Positions 7,707-15,728 of a DNA stretch of 64,000 bases are shown here, piece after piece (position 1 is the first letter of the stretch; each line of letters begins with the position of its first letter). Below the pieces are notes generated by a model. The model was given only the letters and a program-made list of their open reading frames with translations. It did not search any database and had not been told where the DNA came from. The stretch is taken from the NCBI GenBank assembly GCA_937872095.1, contig CALMNW010000085.1, positions 1 to 64,000 on the forward strand. The letters run 5' to 3'. The DNA is from an uncultured Verrucomicrobiota bacterium (GTDB taxonomy: Bacteria; Verrucomicrobiota; Kiritimatiellia; CAIQIC01; Lenti-01). Position numbers and translations under genes: made by a program.

Positions 7707-9057
7707 AATTCCGGTGGAGGAGGGCGAGGGTTTCGACGTGGAAGGTGTGGGGGAAGAGGTCGAAAGGTTCGACGGCTTCGAGGCGGTAGGGGGATTGGAG
7801 GAAGAGCTTGAGATCGCGCGCGAGGGTGGCGGGGTTGCAGGAGACGTAGAGGATGGTGGCGGGCTCGAGCTTGGCGATCCAGGCGATGGCTTCGGGGGAA
7901 AGGCCGGGGCGCGGCGGATCGACGACGACGAGATCGACCTTTTCCGGCATGCCGGGGGGCAGGGCTTCGTTGACGTCGGCGGCCAGCACGTCGACGTTCT
8001 GGACGTCGTTGAGGGCGAGGTTTTCGCGGGCGGCGGCGACGGAGGGTTCCCAGCTTTCGACGGCGACGACGCGGTCGGCGACGGCGGCGAGATGGAGGGC
8101 GATGGGCCCGGTGCCGGCGAAGAGATCGAGGGCGACGGCGGGGCGTCCGTGGCGGACGGCCAGTTCGCGGAGGCGGGTGAAGAGTTTTTCGGCCTGGGCG
8201 GTGTTGCTCTGGAAGAAGGTGTCGGGGCCGATGCGGAAGCGCAGGCCGTTGAGGATTTCCTCGATGGCGCCGGAGCCTTTGAGGACGGTGCGTTTTTCGG
8301 GCCGGGGGGAGCCGTAGATGTTGGTGTCGATGGAGAAGTAGAGGACGTCGACGAGGTCTTCGAGGATGGCGAGGAGGTGCTCGGCGAGGCCGGGATAGGC
8401 GGTGGTGGTGACGAGTTCGACCATGCGCTGGTTCGTGCCGCGGGCTTCGCGGATGGTGAGGGAGCGGAGGCCGGGGGTCTTTTTGATTTCGTGGAAGGCG
8501 GGAACGTTCATCTGCTTGGCGAGGGCGAGGACGCGGCGGACGATTTCGCGGGAGCCTTCGGACTGGAGCCAGCAGGTATCCGCCGGGATGATGTGCATGA
8601 AGCTGCCGCGGCGGTGCAGGCCGAGGCGCAGCTCGCCTTCCATGGTGGCGCCGAAGCTGAAGACCATTTTGTTGCGGTAGTCGGTGGTCTGTTCGGCGGG
8701 GACGACGTCGCGGACGAGTTCCTGGGCGCCGGGGACGCCGTGGAGGGATTCGACGAGGACTTCTTTCTTGAAGCGGAGCTGGGCGGGATAGGCGCAGTGG
8801 CGGAAGGTGCAGCCGCCGCAGTCGCCGGTCCAGGGGCAGTCGGAAGGGATGCGCTCGGGGGCGGGCTCGAGGATTTCGACGGCGCGGCCGAAGGCGAATT
8901 GCTTCTTCTTCTTGTAGAGCCGGGCGCGGACGGTTTCGTTGGGCAGGGCGTCGTCGACGAACACGACGAAGCGGTCGGCGCGGGCGAGGGCTTGGCCGCC
9001 GTAGACCATTTTTTCGGTGCGGACGGTCAGTTCTTGGGGGGGGAGGCGTTTTTTCAT
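7702..9057 (-). CDS. rlmD: 23S rRNA (uracil-5-)-methyltransferase, RlmD/TrmA family
   Basis: The 451-residue enzyme transfers methyl from SAM to C5 of a uridine in rRNA (or tRNA). It has an N-terminal TRAM-like RNA-binding domain. The iron-sulfur type cysteine cluster CPWTGDCGGCTFRHC at about 80-95 is characteristic of RlmD. The RNA-binding centre follows, then the Rossmann methyltransferase: DTFFQSNTAQAEKL, LDLFAGTGPIALHLA, the active-site DPPRPGL and the nucleophilic Cys in YVSCNPATLARDL. The start was set at MKKRLPPQ (9057); a start 7 codons upstream is in frame. The 3' end overlaps a non-coding repeat. The exact target uridine is inferred from family resemblance. Confidence 0.9.
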   Translation of the reverse strand: MKKRLPPQELTVRTEKMVYGGQALARADRFVVFVDDALPNETVRARLYKKKKQFAFGRAVEILEPAPERIPSDCPWTGDCGGCTFRHCAYPAQLRFKKEVLVESLHGVPGAQELVRDVVPAEQTTDYRNKMVFSFGATMEGELRLGLHRRGSFMHIIPADTCWLQSEGSREIVRRVLALAKQMNVPAFHEIKKTPGLRSLTIREARGTNQRMVELVTTTAYPGLAEHLLAILEDLVDVLYFSIDTNIYGSPRPEKRTVLKGSGAIEEILNGLRFRIGPDTFFQSNTAQAEKLFTRLRELAVRHGRPAVALDLFAGTGPIALHLAAVADRVVAVESWEPSVAAARENLALNDVQNVDVLAADVNEALPPGMPEKVDLVVVDPPRPGLSPEAIAWIAKLEPATILYVSCNPATLARDLKLFLQSPYRLEAVEPFDLFPHTFHVETLALLHRNS

Positions 9058-9067
9058 GGGGGAAATC

Positions 9068-9169
9068 TCAATGTCCAATGTTCAATGACCAATATCCAAT
9101 CTTCAAGTGAGCAGCCGGATCGGACTCGGTCCCAACCGTGAACCGTGAACCGCTGAACCGTTGAACCCC
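9068..9169. repeat. Short-word repeat tracts between smpB and the rlmD-like gene
   Basis: Positions 9068-9101 are a degenerate tandem of CAATGTC/CAATGTT words. Positions 9135-9169 are a tandem of GTGAACC/CTGAACC/TTGAACC words. The second tract is related to the GGTTCAACGGTTCAG tract at 40556-40650. Such tracts recur in intergenic DNA of this window and look like slippage-prone or dispersed micro-repeats. Confidence 0.55.
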
Positions 9170-9640
9170 CTACCGTCTCATCTCGCGGGCGGCTTCGCGT
9201 TCGTCGGTTTTGCGGCGGAGGGATTCGCGTTTGTCGTAGAGGAGCTTGCCCTTGCCGAGACCGAGCTCGAGCTTGATCTTGCCGCGGGCGAGGTAGAGCT
9301 TGAGGGGGACGAGGGCGTGGCCCTTGAGCTGGAGGGTGCCGGCGAGGCGGTCGAGCTCGCGGCGGTGCATGAGGACCTTCTTGGGGCGGTCGGGCTCGTG
9401 GGTATTGAAGCCGGACTTGGCGGCAAGGTAGGGCTGGATGCGCATGCCGTAGATGAAGAGTTCGCCTTTGTCGAAGGCGGCGTAGGCTTCGGCGAGGCTG
9501 GCTTGGCCGGCGCGGCAGCTTTTGACTTCGCCGCCGGTCAGGGACAGGCCGACTTCCCAGGAGTCCAGGATGTGGAACTCGTGGCGGGCCTTGCGGTTGG
9601 TGGCCAGCGCGCCGGAGCCGGCCTCTTGCCGAGGGGTCAT
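9170..9640 (-). CDS. smpB: SsrA-binding protein SmpB
   Basis: SmpB binds tmRNA and delivers it to stalled ribosomes for trans-translation. The 156-residue product has the family beginning NRKARHEFHILDSWEVGLSL, the central TGGEVKSCRAGQASLAEAY and the basic C-terminal tail LYDKRESLRRKTDEREAARE, which inserts into the decoding centre. Length and motif order are standard. It is followed downstream on the same strand by the rlmD-like gene and preceded, 15 bp away, by rpoZ. The tmRNA gene itself is not in this window. Confidence 0.96.
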   Translation of the reverse strand: MTPRQEAGSGALATNRKARHEFHILDSWEVGLSLTGGEVKSCRAGQASLAEAYAAFDKGELFIYGMRIQPYLAAKSGFNTHEPDRPKKVLMHRRELDRLAGTLQLKGHALVPLKLYLARGKIKLELGLGKGKLLYDKRESLRRKTDEREAAREMRR

Positions 9641-9655
9641 GGCGCGGGAAGCGCC

Positions 9656-9904
9656 TTACAAGGCGAGCAGGGAGCTGCCGCCCCGGTCGGCCCGCGGGCT
9701 CGTGAAGGCGCCGAGTTCGGCGGACAGCTTGCCTTCGGCGATTTCCTTGAGGGCGAGATCGAGGTGGTCCATGTCCAGCGTGTCGGGCTTGATGAGGGGG
9801 CGCTGGCCGGCGTTGAGCTGGCGGACGCGCTTCGAAACCACGTTGACCAGCAACGGGATGTTGGGCATCCGTTCTTTCGCCTTTTCCAAATACGTCGCGT
9901 TCAT
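9656..9904 (-). CDS. rpoZ: DNA-directed RNA polymerase omega subunit
   Basis: The 82-residue product matches the omega subunit, which helps assemble and stabilise RNA polymerase. Residues 14-40 (NIPLLVNVVSKRVRQLNAGQ) carry the family's N-terminal helix with the conserved Val-x-x-Arg-x-x-Gln pattern. LDLALKEIAEGKL matches the second conserved helix. The ATG at 9904 is preceded by a clear GGAGG; upstream in-frame starts would add unrelated sequence. It sits just upstream of smpB on the minus strand and divergent from the zinc-ribbon gene. Confidence 0.88.
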   Translation of the reverse strand: MNATYLEKAKERMPNIPLLVNVVSKRVRQLNAGQRPLIKPDTLDMDHLDLALKEIAEGKLSAELGAFTSPRADRGGSSLLAL

Positions 9905-10078
9905 GCGGGGCCTCCAGACTGCGTGCGGGAACTCATCAAAGCGGCGCACTATACGGGCGGGCCCGGGGGGAGTCAATGGCGAAAATGGCGGGCCGGAAGG
10001 CTTGCCAGCGCCGGGGAAGGGGGTGTATAACCACCGGGACAGTTCTTTGTTTGGCTGGAAGAAAAGCGAGGGATAGGC

Positions 10079-10783
10079 GTGGCGAAAGCGATCGAGCAAC
10101 TATTGGTTTTGCAGGAATGCGACCAGGAAATCCGGCGTTTGCGCAAGGAAATGGAAGACATTCCGTTGCGGAAACAGCAGATCGAATCGCGCCTGGATGC
10201 GCACAAGGAGGGGCAGGCCCAGGCGGAACACGTGCTGCTGGAGGCGAAGGCGGCCATCAAGCGCCTGGAAGGGGAAATCGAAGCCGCGCGGCAGCAGGTC
10301 AAGAAATACCGCGACCAGCAGCTCCAGATCAAAAGCAACGTGGAATACAAGGCGCTCGAGAAGGAAGTGGCCGCGACCCAGCAGGGCATCCGGGCGCTCG
10401 AGGACCAGGAACTGGCGGCGATGGAAGCCGTCGAAGAAGCGACCGCGGCCACGAAGGGCCGCCAGGAAGCGCTGGCGAAAGAACAGGTCCGGGTCGACGG
10501 GGAAATCCAGGAATTCATGGTGCGCAGCGCCGGGCTGGGCGACGAACTGAAGCGCAAGGAAGAGGAACGCAAGGTCCTGGCGGCGGACGTCGATCCGGTC
10601 TGGCTGTCCCGCTACGAGCGGCTGTTCGCCAAGCAGCGGGACGCGGCGATCGCCCTGGTGGAACACGGCACGTGCGGCAGCTGCCACATGAAGCTGTCGC
10701 CTTCGCAGGTGGTGGAAGCGCGGAAGCCGGATTCGCTGACGCTGTGCGACTTTTGCGGGCGGATGTTGTATCTTGGGTCCTAG
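10079..10783 (+). CDS. Coiled-coil zinc-ribbon protein (DUF164/CT398 family)
   Basis: The 234-residue product starts with GTG after a GAGGGA Shine-Dalgarno. Residues 1-165 form a long antiparallel coiled coil (heptad-rich QLLVLQECDQEIRRLRKEME onward). The C-terminal C4 zinc ribbon has CGSC (residues about 199-202) and CDFCGRML at the end. This matches the C4-type zinc-ribbon/CT398-like family found in many bacteria, whose precise role is uncertain; a link to RNA metabolism or secretion has been suggested. RNase P RNA follows 34 bp downstream on the same strand. Confidence 0.88.
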   Translation: MAKAIEQLLVLQECDQEIRRLRKEMEDIPLRKQQIESRLDAHKEGQAQAEHVLLEAKAAIKRLEGEIEAARQQVKKYRDQQLQIKSNVEYKALEKEVAATQQGIRALEDQELAAMEAVEEATAATKGRQEALAKEQVRVDGEIQEFMVRSAGLGDELKRKEEERKVLAADVDPVWLSRYERLFAKQRDAAIALVEHGTCGSCHMKLSPSQVVEARKPDSLTLCDFCGRMLYLGS

Positions 10784-10816
10784 GCGGACGACCGCCGGAC
10801 GATTTTTAGGATCTTT

Positions 10817-11220
10817 GACAGCCGGGGCTCCGGGCGCCGGTCGCCGGCGGGGTGCGCAAGCGCGTCCGCCGGAGGAAAGTCCGGACTCCATAGGGCAGGA
10901 TGTCCGCGTTGGCAACGATGCGGAATCCCTTTGGCAAACGAAGGGAAAGGAAAGTGCCACAGAAACCAAACCGCCCGGGCGCGCCGCAAGGCGAGCCCAG
11001 GTAAGGGTGAAACGGCGGTGCAAGAGACCACCGTGCGGGATCGAGAGGTCCCGCGCAAGGCAAACCCCGTCCGGAGCAAGATCAAATAGGGAACCGCAGG
11101 GGCGGCCCGTCCCGAAGCGCGGCGACGCGCGGCGGTTCCGGGTTGATCGCGCAGACAAATGACCGGGCCCGCGCAAGCGGGCGACAGAATCCGGCTTATT
11201 CGCCCGGAGTTCCGGCTGTC
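10817..11220 (+). ncRNA. rnpB: RNase P RNA, bacterial type A
   Basis: The region carries the universally conserved core: GAGGAAAGTCCGGACTCCA near the 5' end, GTGCCACAGAAA, the P10-P12 region GGTAAGGGTGAAACGGCGG with GCAAGAGACCACCG, the AAGGCAAACCCC and AGCAAGATCAAATAGG segments, and the 3' core AGACAAATGACCGGGC...GACAGAATCCGGCTTA. The ends GACAGCCGG (10817) and CCGGCTGTC (11220) pair as helix P1. At about 404 nt it has normal type A length. It is the ribozyme subunit that matures tRNA 5' ends. Boundaries are set by P1 pairing. Confidence 0.97.
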
Positions 11221-11243
11221 AAAACTTTTTCGGGAACGTGCAG

Positions 11244-12146
11244 ATGGCGATGGCGAACAAAGGATGGACGTGGGCGGCGCGGGCGCTGTGGGCGCTGGCG
11301 GCGCTGCTGGCGCTTCGCCTGGCGGTCGGCCTGTGGGCCGCGCGGACGCCGGAAGCCGCCTCGACGGGGGAGGCGACTAGCGCTCCGGAACCGTTCCGCT
11401 GGCCGGCGCTGGACGCGGAGACGTGGAAATCGTTTCGCTCGGGCGCTCCGCTGGCCCCGCCCGCGCCGGTCGGCGCGCTGGCGGCCCGCTATCGCCTGGC
11501 CGGCGTTTTCCTGATCCTGTCCGATCCGACGGCCGCCGCTTCCGAAAACCGCTGCGCCATTCTCGACGATCTGCAGGAGCAGCGGCAGGTCCTGGCCGGC
11601 GAAGGGGAAGACATGGGGGCCGCCCGCGTAGTCCGCGTGGCCGCCGACCACGTGGTGCTCTCCGACGGCCGGCACGAAGAAACGATCGTTCTGGCGGCCG
11701 GTTCGCTGGCGGGCCAAGGCAAGGGCGGGACCGCGGGCGCGCCGGCGCCGGCGCCGTCCCAGATCCTCGAAACCACCCGCTTCGGCAACCGCGTGGGCGA
11801 AACGCGCTGGGAAATCAACAAGCAGGCGGTTTTGGACTATTATCAGGAGATGATGGACAACCCCGAACGCCTGGTGGGCCTGTTCGACGCCATGGAACCC
11901 GACCGCGACGAGGCCGGCAAGGTGGCCGGCTACCGCCTGAACGTCGCGCGGGGCGAAAAGGATTTCTACACCCAGGTGGGCTTGCAAGACGGCGACGTCG
12001 TCCGCAAGGTCAATTCCATGCGCATGACCAGCCAGCGCCGCGCCGAATATTTCATCGGCGAATTCGTCCAGGACCGCCTGGGCGCGGTCGTCATCGACGT
12101 GGAACGCAACGGCCAACCCCAGAAGCTGGTCTATCTGGTCAAGTAG
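11244..12146 (+). CDS. GspC-like type II secretion inner-membrane protein
   Basis: The roughly 300-residue product has one N-terminal membrane helix (AARALWALAALLALRLAVGLW) and a periplasmic part. A homology-region-like beta domain sits at about 80-165 (YRLAGVFLILSDP, NRCAILDDLQEQRQVLAGEG, VRVAADHVVLSDGRHEE). The C-terminal PDZ-like domain (about 205-300) is YRLNVARGEKDFYTQVGLQDGDVVRKVNSM. This is the GspC layout that connects the inner-membrane platform to the secretin. No other gsp genes are adjacent. The start is uncertain: GTG 11238, ATG 11244 or ATG 11250. The next gene begins 8 bp downstream, suggesting co-transcription. Confidence 0.75.
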   Translation: MAMANKGWTWAARALWALAALLALRLAVGLWAARTPEAASTGEATSAPEPFRWPALDAETWKSFRSGAPLAPPAPVGALAARYRLAGVFLILSDPTAAASENRCAILDDLQEQRQVLAGEGEDMGAARVVRVAADHVVLSDGRHEETIVLAAGSLAGQGKGGTAGAPAPAPSQILETTRFGNRVGETRWEINKQAVLDYYQEMMDNPERLVGLFDAMEPDRDEAGKVAGYRLNVARGEKDFYTQVGLQDGDVVRKVNSMRMTSQRRAEYFIGEFVQDRLGAVVIDVERNGQPQKLVYLVK

Positions 12147-12154
12147 GAGGGGGC

Positions 12155-13087
12155 ATGGCGGTCCCGGGTGCAGGCGACGTCCTCGAACCGGTCGTCCTGT
12201 CCGCCAGCCGGGCCACGGACGTGCCGGCATTCTATGCGGACTGGTTCATGAACCGGATCCGCGCGGGGTTTTTCCGGTGGCGGAATCCGTTCCGGCCGAC
12301 GCAAGTTCAAACGATCTCCGTCGCGAAGACGCGGGCCATCGTGTTCTGGTCGAAAGATCCGGCGGGTCTGGAGCGGCATCTGGACGAACTGGATCGGCGC
12401 GGCTTCCGCTATTATTTCCAATACACGCTGAACGACTACGAGGCGGAAGGGCTCGAGCCGCGGCTGCCGCAGCTGGCGGAGCGGATCGACCGGTTTCGGC
12501 GGCTGGCGGACCGGCTGGGGCCGGAGCGGGTGGTTTGGCGCCTGGATCCGCTGCTGCGGACCGACCGGCTCGGCGTGGCGGAATGGCTGGAACGAACCGC
12601 GCGGCTCATGCCGCAACTGGCGAGCCACACCCGCAAGCTGGTGTTCAGCTTCGCGGATCTCGAGCGCTATCCGGCGGTGCGGCGCAACTTGGCGCGCGCG
12701 GGAATCGCGGCTCGCGAAGGCACCCGCGAGGAGATGGAAGCCTTCGCCCGGGGGCTGGCGGATCTCAACCGGCGGCACGGGTTGGCGCTGGCGACCTGCG
12801 CGGAGGAGATCGATCTCGCGGCGTACGGCGTCGCGCACAACCGGTGCGTGGACGGCGAACTTCTGGCGCGGTTGTGGCCGGACGACGTGCCGCTGATGGA
12901 ATTCCTGGGTTCGCGCGCGGCGCGGAAAGACAAGGGCCAGCGCAAGGCCTGCGGCTGCCTCGCCAGCAAGGACGTCGGCCGCTATCGGACTTGTCCGCAT
13001 CTGTGCGCGTACTGCTACGCGAACGGCTCGCGCGCCGAGACGGAACGGAATTCCCGGGCGCACCGTCCCGAGAACGAAAGCCTCTGA
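12155..13087 (+). CDS. DUF1848 family protein with C-terminal cysteine cluster
   Basis: The 310-residue product starts at the ATG at 12155, directly after GGAGGGGGC. It matches the DUF1848 family: VVLSASRATDVPAFYADWF at the N-terminus, IVFWSKDPAGLERHLDEL, FQYTLNDYEAEGLEPRLP, and the terminal cysteines KACGCLASKDVGRYRTCPHLCAYCYAN. That pattern suggests a metal or iron-sulfur site on a TIM-barrel-like fold. The biochemical function is unknown to me. It is translationally close to the gspC-like gene, but nothing links the two functionally. Confidence 0.82.
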   Translation: MAVPGAGDVLEPVVLSASRATDVPAFYADWFMNRIRAGFFRWRNPFRPTQVQTISVAKTRAIVFWSKDPAGLERHLDELDRRGFRYYFQYTLNDYEAEGLEPRLPQLAERIDRFRRLADRLGPERVVWRLDPLLRTDRLGVAEWLERTARLMPQLASHTRKLVFSFADLERYPAVRRNLARAGIAAREGTREEMEAFARGLADLNRRHGLALATCAEEIDLAAYGVAHNRCVDGELLARLWPDDVPLMEFLGSRAARKDKGQRKACGCLASKDVGRYRTCPHLCAYCYANGSRAETERNSRAHRPENESL

Positions 13088-13198
13088 CGGAACCGGCGGA
13101 TTAAGGGCTTGCCTGCCGCGCAATTCCGATACAAAATCCACGAAGATATAGGCAGAAGTGGCGGAGCCGGGGAACTTGGTCACGGAGAGGTGAACAAG

Positions 13199-13966
13199 AT
13201 GAAAAAAATCCGGATTGGGCTGTTTGGATTCGGAAAGACCGGGAAACTGGTCGCCAACGAATTCATCAAGGACGAGCGCTTCGAGTTGGTCTGGGTGATC
13301 AAGCGGACCCGGACCAACGCCGAAAAGTACGCCAGCCGCCTGCTGGGGTACGAGTTCAACGAGGGCAAGATCCATTGCGTGGCCAAGGCGGGCCCGCGGT
13401 TTTTCGCGAAGAACCCGGTGGACGTCCTGGTGGATTTCTCCAGTTCGCAGGGATATCTGAACTACGCGCCGGCGGCGGAACTGGGCGTCAAAATCATCAC
13501 GGCGATTTCCAAGTACGGCCCGAAAGACCTCGCGGCGCTGAAGGCGATGGCCAAGAAGACGGCGGTGCTGGTGTCGCCGAACATCACGCTGGGCATCAAC
13601 TTCCTGCTGGTGGCGTCCCAGGTGCTGCTGAAAATCGCGCCGCACGCCGACGTCGAAATCGTGGAGGAGCATTTCCGGCAAAAGCAGGAGACGTCGGGCA
13701 CGGCGCTGAAGATCGCGGAAGTGCTCGGGCTGGAAAAGGCGAAGCACGTGAATTCGATCCGGGTGGGGGGCATCGTGGGCCGGCACGAGGTGGTGTTCGG
13801 GCTGCCGAACCAGACCATCCGCCTGGTGCACGAAAGCATCAGCCGGGCGGCGTTCGGGCAAGGGGCGATTTTCGGGGCCCTGTGGCTGGTGGGCAAGGGG
13901 GCGGGGCTGTATTCGATGGAGCAGATCGTAGCGGACAAGATGAGCCGCAACATCCCGATTTTCTGA
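13199..13966 (+). CDS. Divergent dihydrodipicolinate reductase (DapB) family protein
   Basis: The 255-residue protein has an N-terminal nucleotide-binding Rossmann fold (IRIGLFGFGKTGKLVANEF) and the DapB-type C-terminal domain (VDFSSSQGYLNYAPAAELG, VSPNITLGINFLLV, HESISRAAFGQGAIFGALWL, GLYSMEQIV). DapB reduces tetrahydrodipicolinate precursors in lysine and peptidoglycan-precursor synthesis. The catalytic segment is altered: VEEHFRQKQETSGTA keeps the first His and the Lys but replaces the second His by Phe and lacks one residue before SGTA. It may be a genuine lineage variant or a paralogue. GGAGAGGTG precedes the ATG at 13199. Confidence 0.8.
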   Translation: MKKIRIGLFGFGKTGKLVANEFIKDERFELVWVIKRTRTNAEKYASRLLGYEFNEGKIHCVAKAGPRFFAKNPVDVLVDFSSSQGYLNYAPAAELGVKIITAISKYGPKDLAALKAMAKKTAVLVSPNITLGINFLLVASQVLLKIAPHADVEIVEEHFRQKQETSGTALKIAEVLGLEKAKHVNSIRVGGIVGRHEVVFGLPNQTIRLVHESISRAAFGQGAIFGALWLVGKGAGLYSMEQIVADKMSRNIPIF

Positions 13967-13985
13967 CGTGGAGCGAAAAAAAGGG

Positions 13986-14013
13986 TTGCGCGGGGGAGGG
14001 CACGTGATAGATT
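13986..14013 (+). promoter_or_regulatory. Putative sigma-70 promoter for tRNA-Gly
   Basis: TTGCGC (13986-13991) and TAGATT (14008-14013) are separated by 16 bp and lie 19 bp upstream of the tRNA. Nearly the same layout occurs before trpS and metK. Confidence 0.4.
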
Positions 14014-14032
14014 CCCCGCGTCCTGTAAAGGG

Positions 14033-14107
14033 GCGAGCGTAGCTCAGTGGTAGAGCGCCACCTTGCCAAGGTGGCTGTCGTGGGTTCAAATCCCATCGCT
14101 CGCTCCA
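14033..14107 (+). tRNA. tRNA-Gly (anticodon GCC), CCA encoded
   Basis: A full cloverleaf is visible: acceptor stem GCGAGCG/CGCTCGC, D arm GCTC/GAGC, anticodon arm CCACC-TTGCCAA-GGTGG with anticodon GCC, and T arm GTGGG-TTCAAAT-CCCAT. Discriminator T and a genomically encoded CCA follow. It stands alone between the dapB-like gene and mscL. Confidence 0.97.
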
Positions 14108-14175
14108 ATTTTTTTGTCCGGTTCCCGGGGATTGCGCAGAACCCGATCAACCAAGCCGAAACAAGGAGAGGTCGC

Positions 14176-14529
<354 letters not shown>

Positions 14530-14580
14530 CGGCCGGCAACCCGCCGCGGCGGGCGTAAACGGGGCCAACAGGGGGCGACG

Positions 14581-14601
14581 AGGCGCGGCGAGGCCGCGCC
14601 T
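14581..14601. terminator. GC-rich hairpin downstream of mscL
   Basis: AGGCGCGGC-GAG-GCCGCGCCT is a perfect 9-bp stem with a 3-nt loop 52 bp after the mscL stop. No strong T run follows, so terminator function is only possible. Confidence 0.35.
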
Positions 14602-14635
14602 CCGCGCGTTTCCGCGCCGAAACGCTCTTTTGGCT

Positions 14636-14663
14636 TTGCGCGGGGGGGAGGGGGCGGTAGGAT
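14636..14663 (+). promoter_or_regulatory. Putative sigma-70 promoter for trpS
   Basis: TTGCGC (14636-14641), a 16-bp G-rich spacer and TAGGAT (14658-14663) precede the trpS start by 40 bp. The -35 hexamer and spacing equal those proposed for tRNA-Gly. Confidence 0.4.
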
Positions 14664-14703
14664 GCGCGGGTTATTTGTCCAAGGAAGATCGGAAAGCGAA
14701 GAG

Positions 14704-15666
14704 ATGAGAATTTTGTCGGGCATCCAGCCGTCGGGCAAGCTGCACATCGGAAACTATTTCGGGATGATGCGGCCGGCCCTGGAACTGCAGAACAAGGGCG
14801 ACGCGTACCTGTTCATCGCGAACTACCACGCGCTGACGTCGGTGGCGGACGCCGCGGCGATGCGGCAGGGGACGTGGGACGTGGCGCTGGATTTCCTGGC
14901 CTGCGGGCTGGATCCGGAGCGGACGGCGTTCTACCGGCAGAGCGACCTGCCGGAAGTGCACGAGCTGGCGTGGCTGCTTTCCAACGTGACGCCGCTGGGG
15001 CTGCTCGAACGCTGCCATTCCTACAAGGACAAGCTGGCGAAGGGCATCGCCCCGAACCACGGCTTGCTGGCCTATCCGGTGCTGATGGCGGCGGACATCC
15101 TGATCGTGCAGTCCAACGTGGTGCCGGTCGGCAAGGACCAGAAGCAGCACGTCGAGGTGACGCGCGACGTCGCCATCAAGTTCAACAACGCGTTCGGGGA
15201 GACGTTCACGATTCCGGAACCGCAGATTTCGGAGGACGTGGCGGTGGTGCCGGGGCTCGACGGCCAGAAGATGTCGAAAAGCTACGGCAACACGATCGAG
15301 ATTTTCGGGGATCCGAAGGCGACGCGGAAGCGGTTCATGGGGATCGTGACCGACAGCAAGGCGCTGGAGGAGCCGAAGGATCCGGAAGCCTGCAACGTGT
15401 TCAAGCTCTACAAGCTGTTCGCGACGCCGGAACAGCAGGCGGACTTGGCGGCGCGGTACCGGGCCGGGGGCCTGGGCTACGGGACGGCGAAGAAGGAGCT
15501 GGCGGACCTGTTCGAGGCTCATTTCGCGCCGATGCGGGCGAAGCGCGCCGAACTGGCCGCCAACCCGGACTACGTCGAAAACGTCCTGCGGCAGGGCGCG
15601 GCGAAAGCCCGGGCGCTCGCCAGCGAGACGCTGCGGAAAGCGCGGCGGGCCGTCGGATTGGAATGA
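14704..15666 (+). CDS. trpS: Tryptophan--tRNA ligase
   Basis: TrpRS charges tRNA-Trp with tryptophan. The 320-residue class I synthetase starts at MRILSGIQPSG (ATG 14704). The HIGH-equivalent is KLHIGNYFGMM, the substrate loop includes HALTSV and GLDPERTAFYRQSDLPE, and the second signature is DGQKMSKSYGN. The C-terminal anticodon-binding part has GTAKKELADLFEAHFAPMR. Length is typical of short bacterial TrpRS. An in-frame ATG at 14662 overlaps the proposed promoter and is less likely. The scpA gene follows on the same strand. Confidence 0.95.
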   Translation: MRILSGIQPSGKLHIGNYFGMMRPALELQNKGDAYLFIANYHALTSVADAAAMRQGTWDVALDFLACGLDPERTAFYRQSDLPEVHELAWLLSNVTPLGLLERCHSYKDKLAKGIAPNHGLLAYPVLMAADILIVQSNVVPVGKDQKQHVEVTRDVAIKFNNAFGETFTIPEPQISEDVAVVPGLDGQKMSKSYGNTIEIFGDPKATRKRFMGIVTDSKALEEPKDPEACNVFKLYKLFATPEQQADLAARYRAGGLGYGTAKKELADLFEAHFAPMRAKRAELAANPDYVENVLRQGAAKARALASETLRKARRAVGLE

Positions 15667-15686
15667 ACCGGGCCGGTCCCGTCCGA

Positions 15687-15719
15687 AATGAAGAATTGAG
15701 AATGAAGAATTAGGAATTT
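15687..15719. repeat. Short tandem tract between trpS and scpA
   Basis: AATGAAGAATTGAG/AATGAAGAATTAGG is an imperfect tandem duplication of a 14-bp AT-rich word, similar in kind to the CAATGTC tract near 9068. Confidence 0.5.
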
Positions 15720-15728
15720 CTCCGTCCC

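Noticed and set aside
7672-9141. Glu/Gly/Val-rich frame opposite the rlmD-like gene
   Set aside because: It is a compositional shadow of the methyltransferase gene, which has all catalytic motifs on the minus strand.
10100-11176. Reading frames overlapping the RNase P RNA and the zinc-ribbon gene
   Set aside because: The RNA core is unambiguous and the antisense frame shows no protein-like features.
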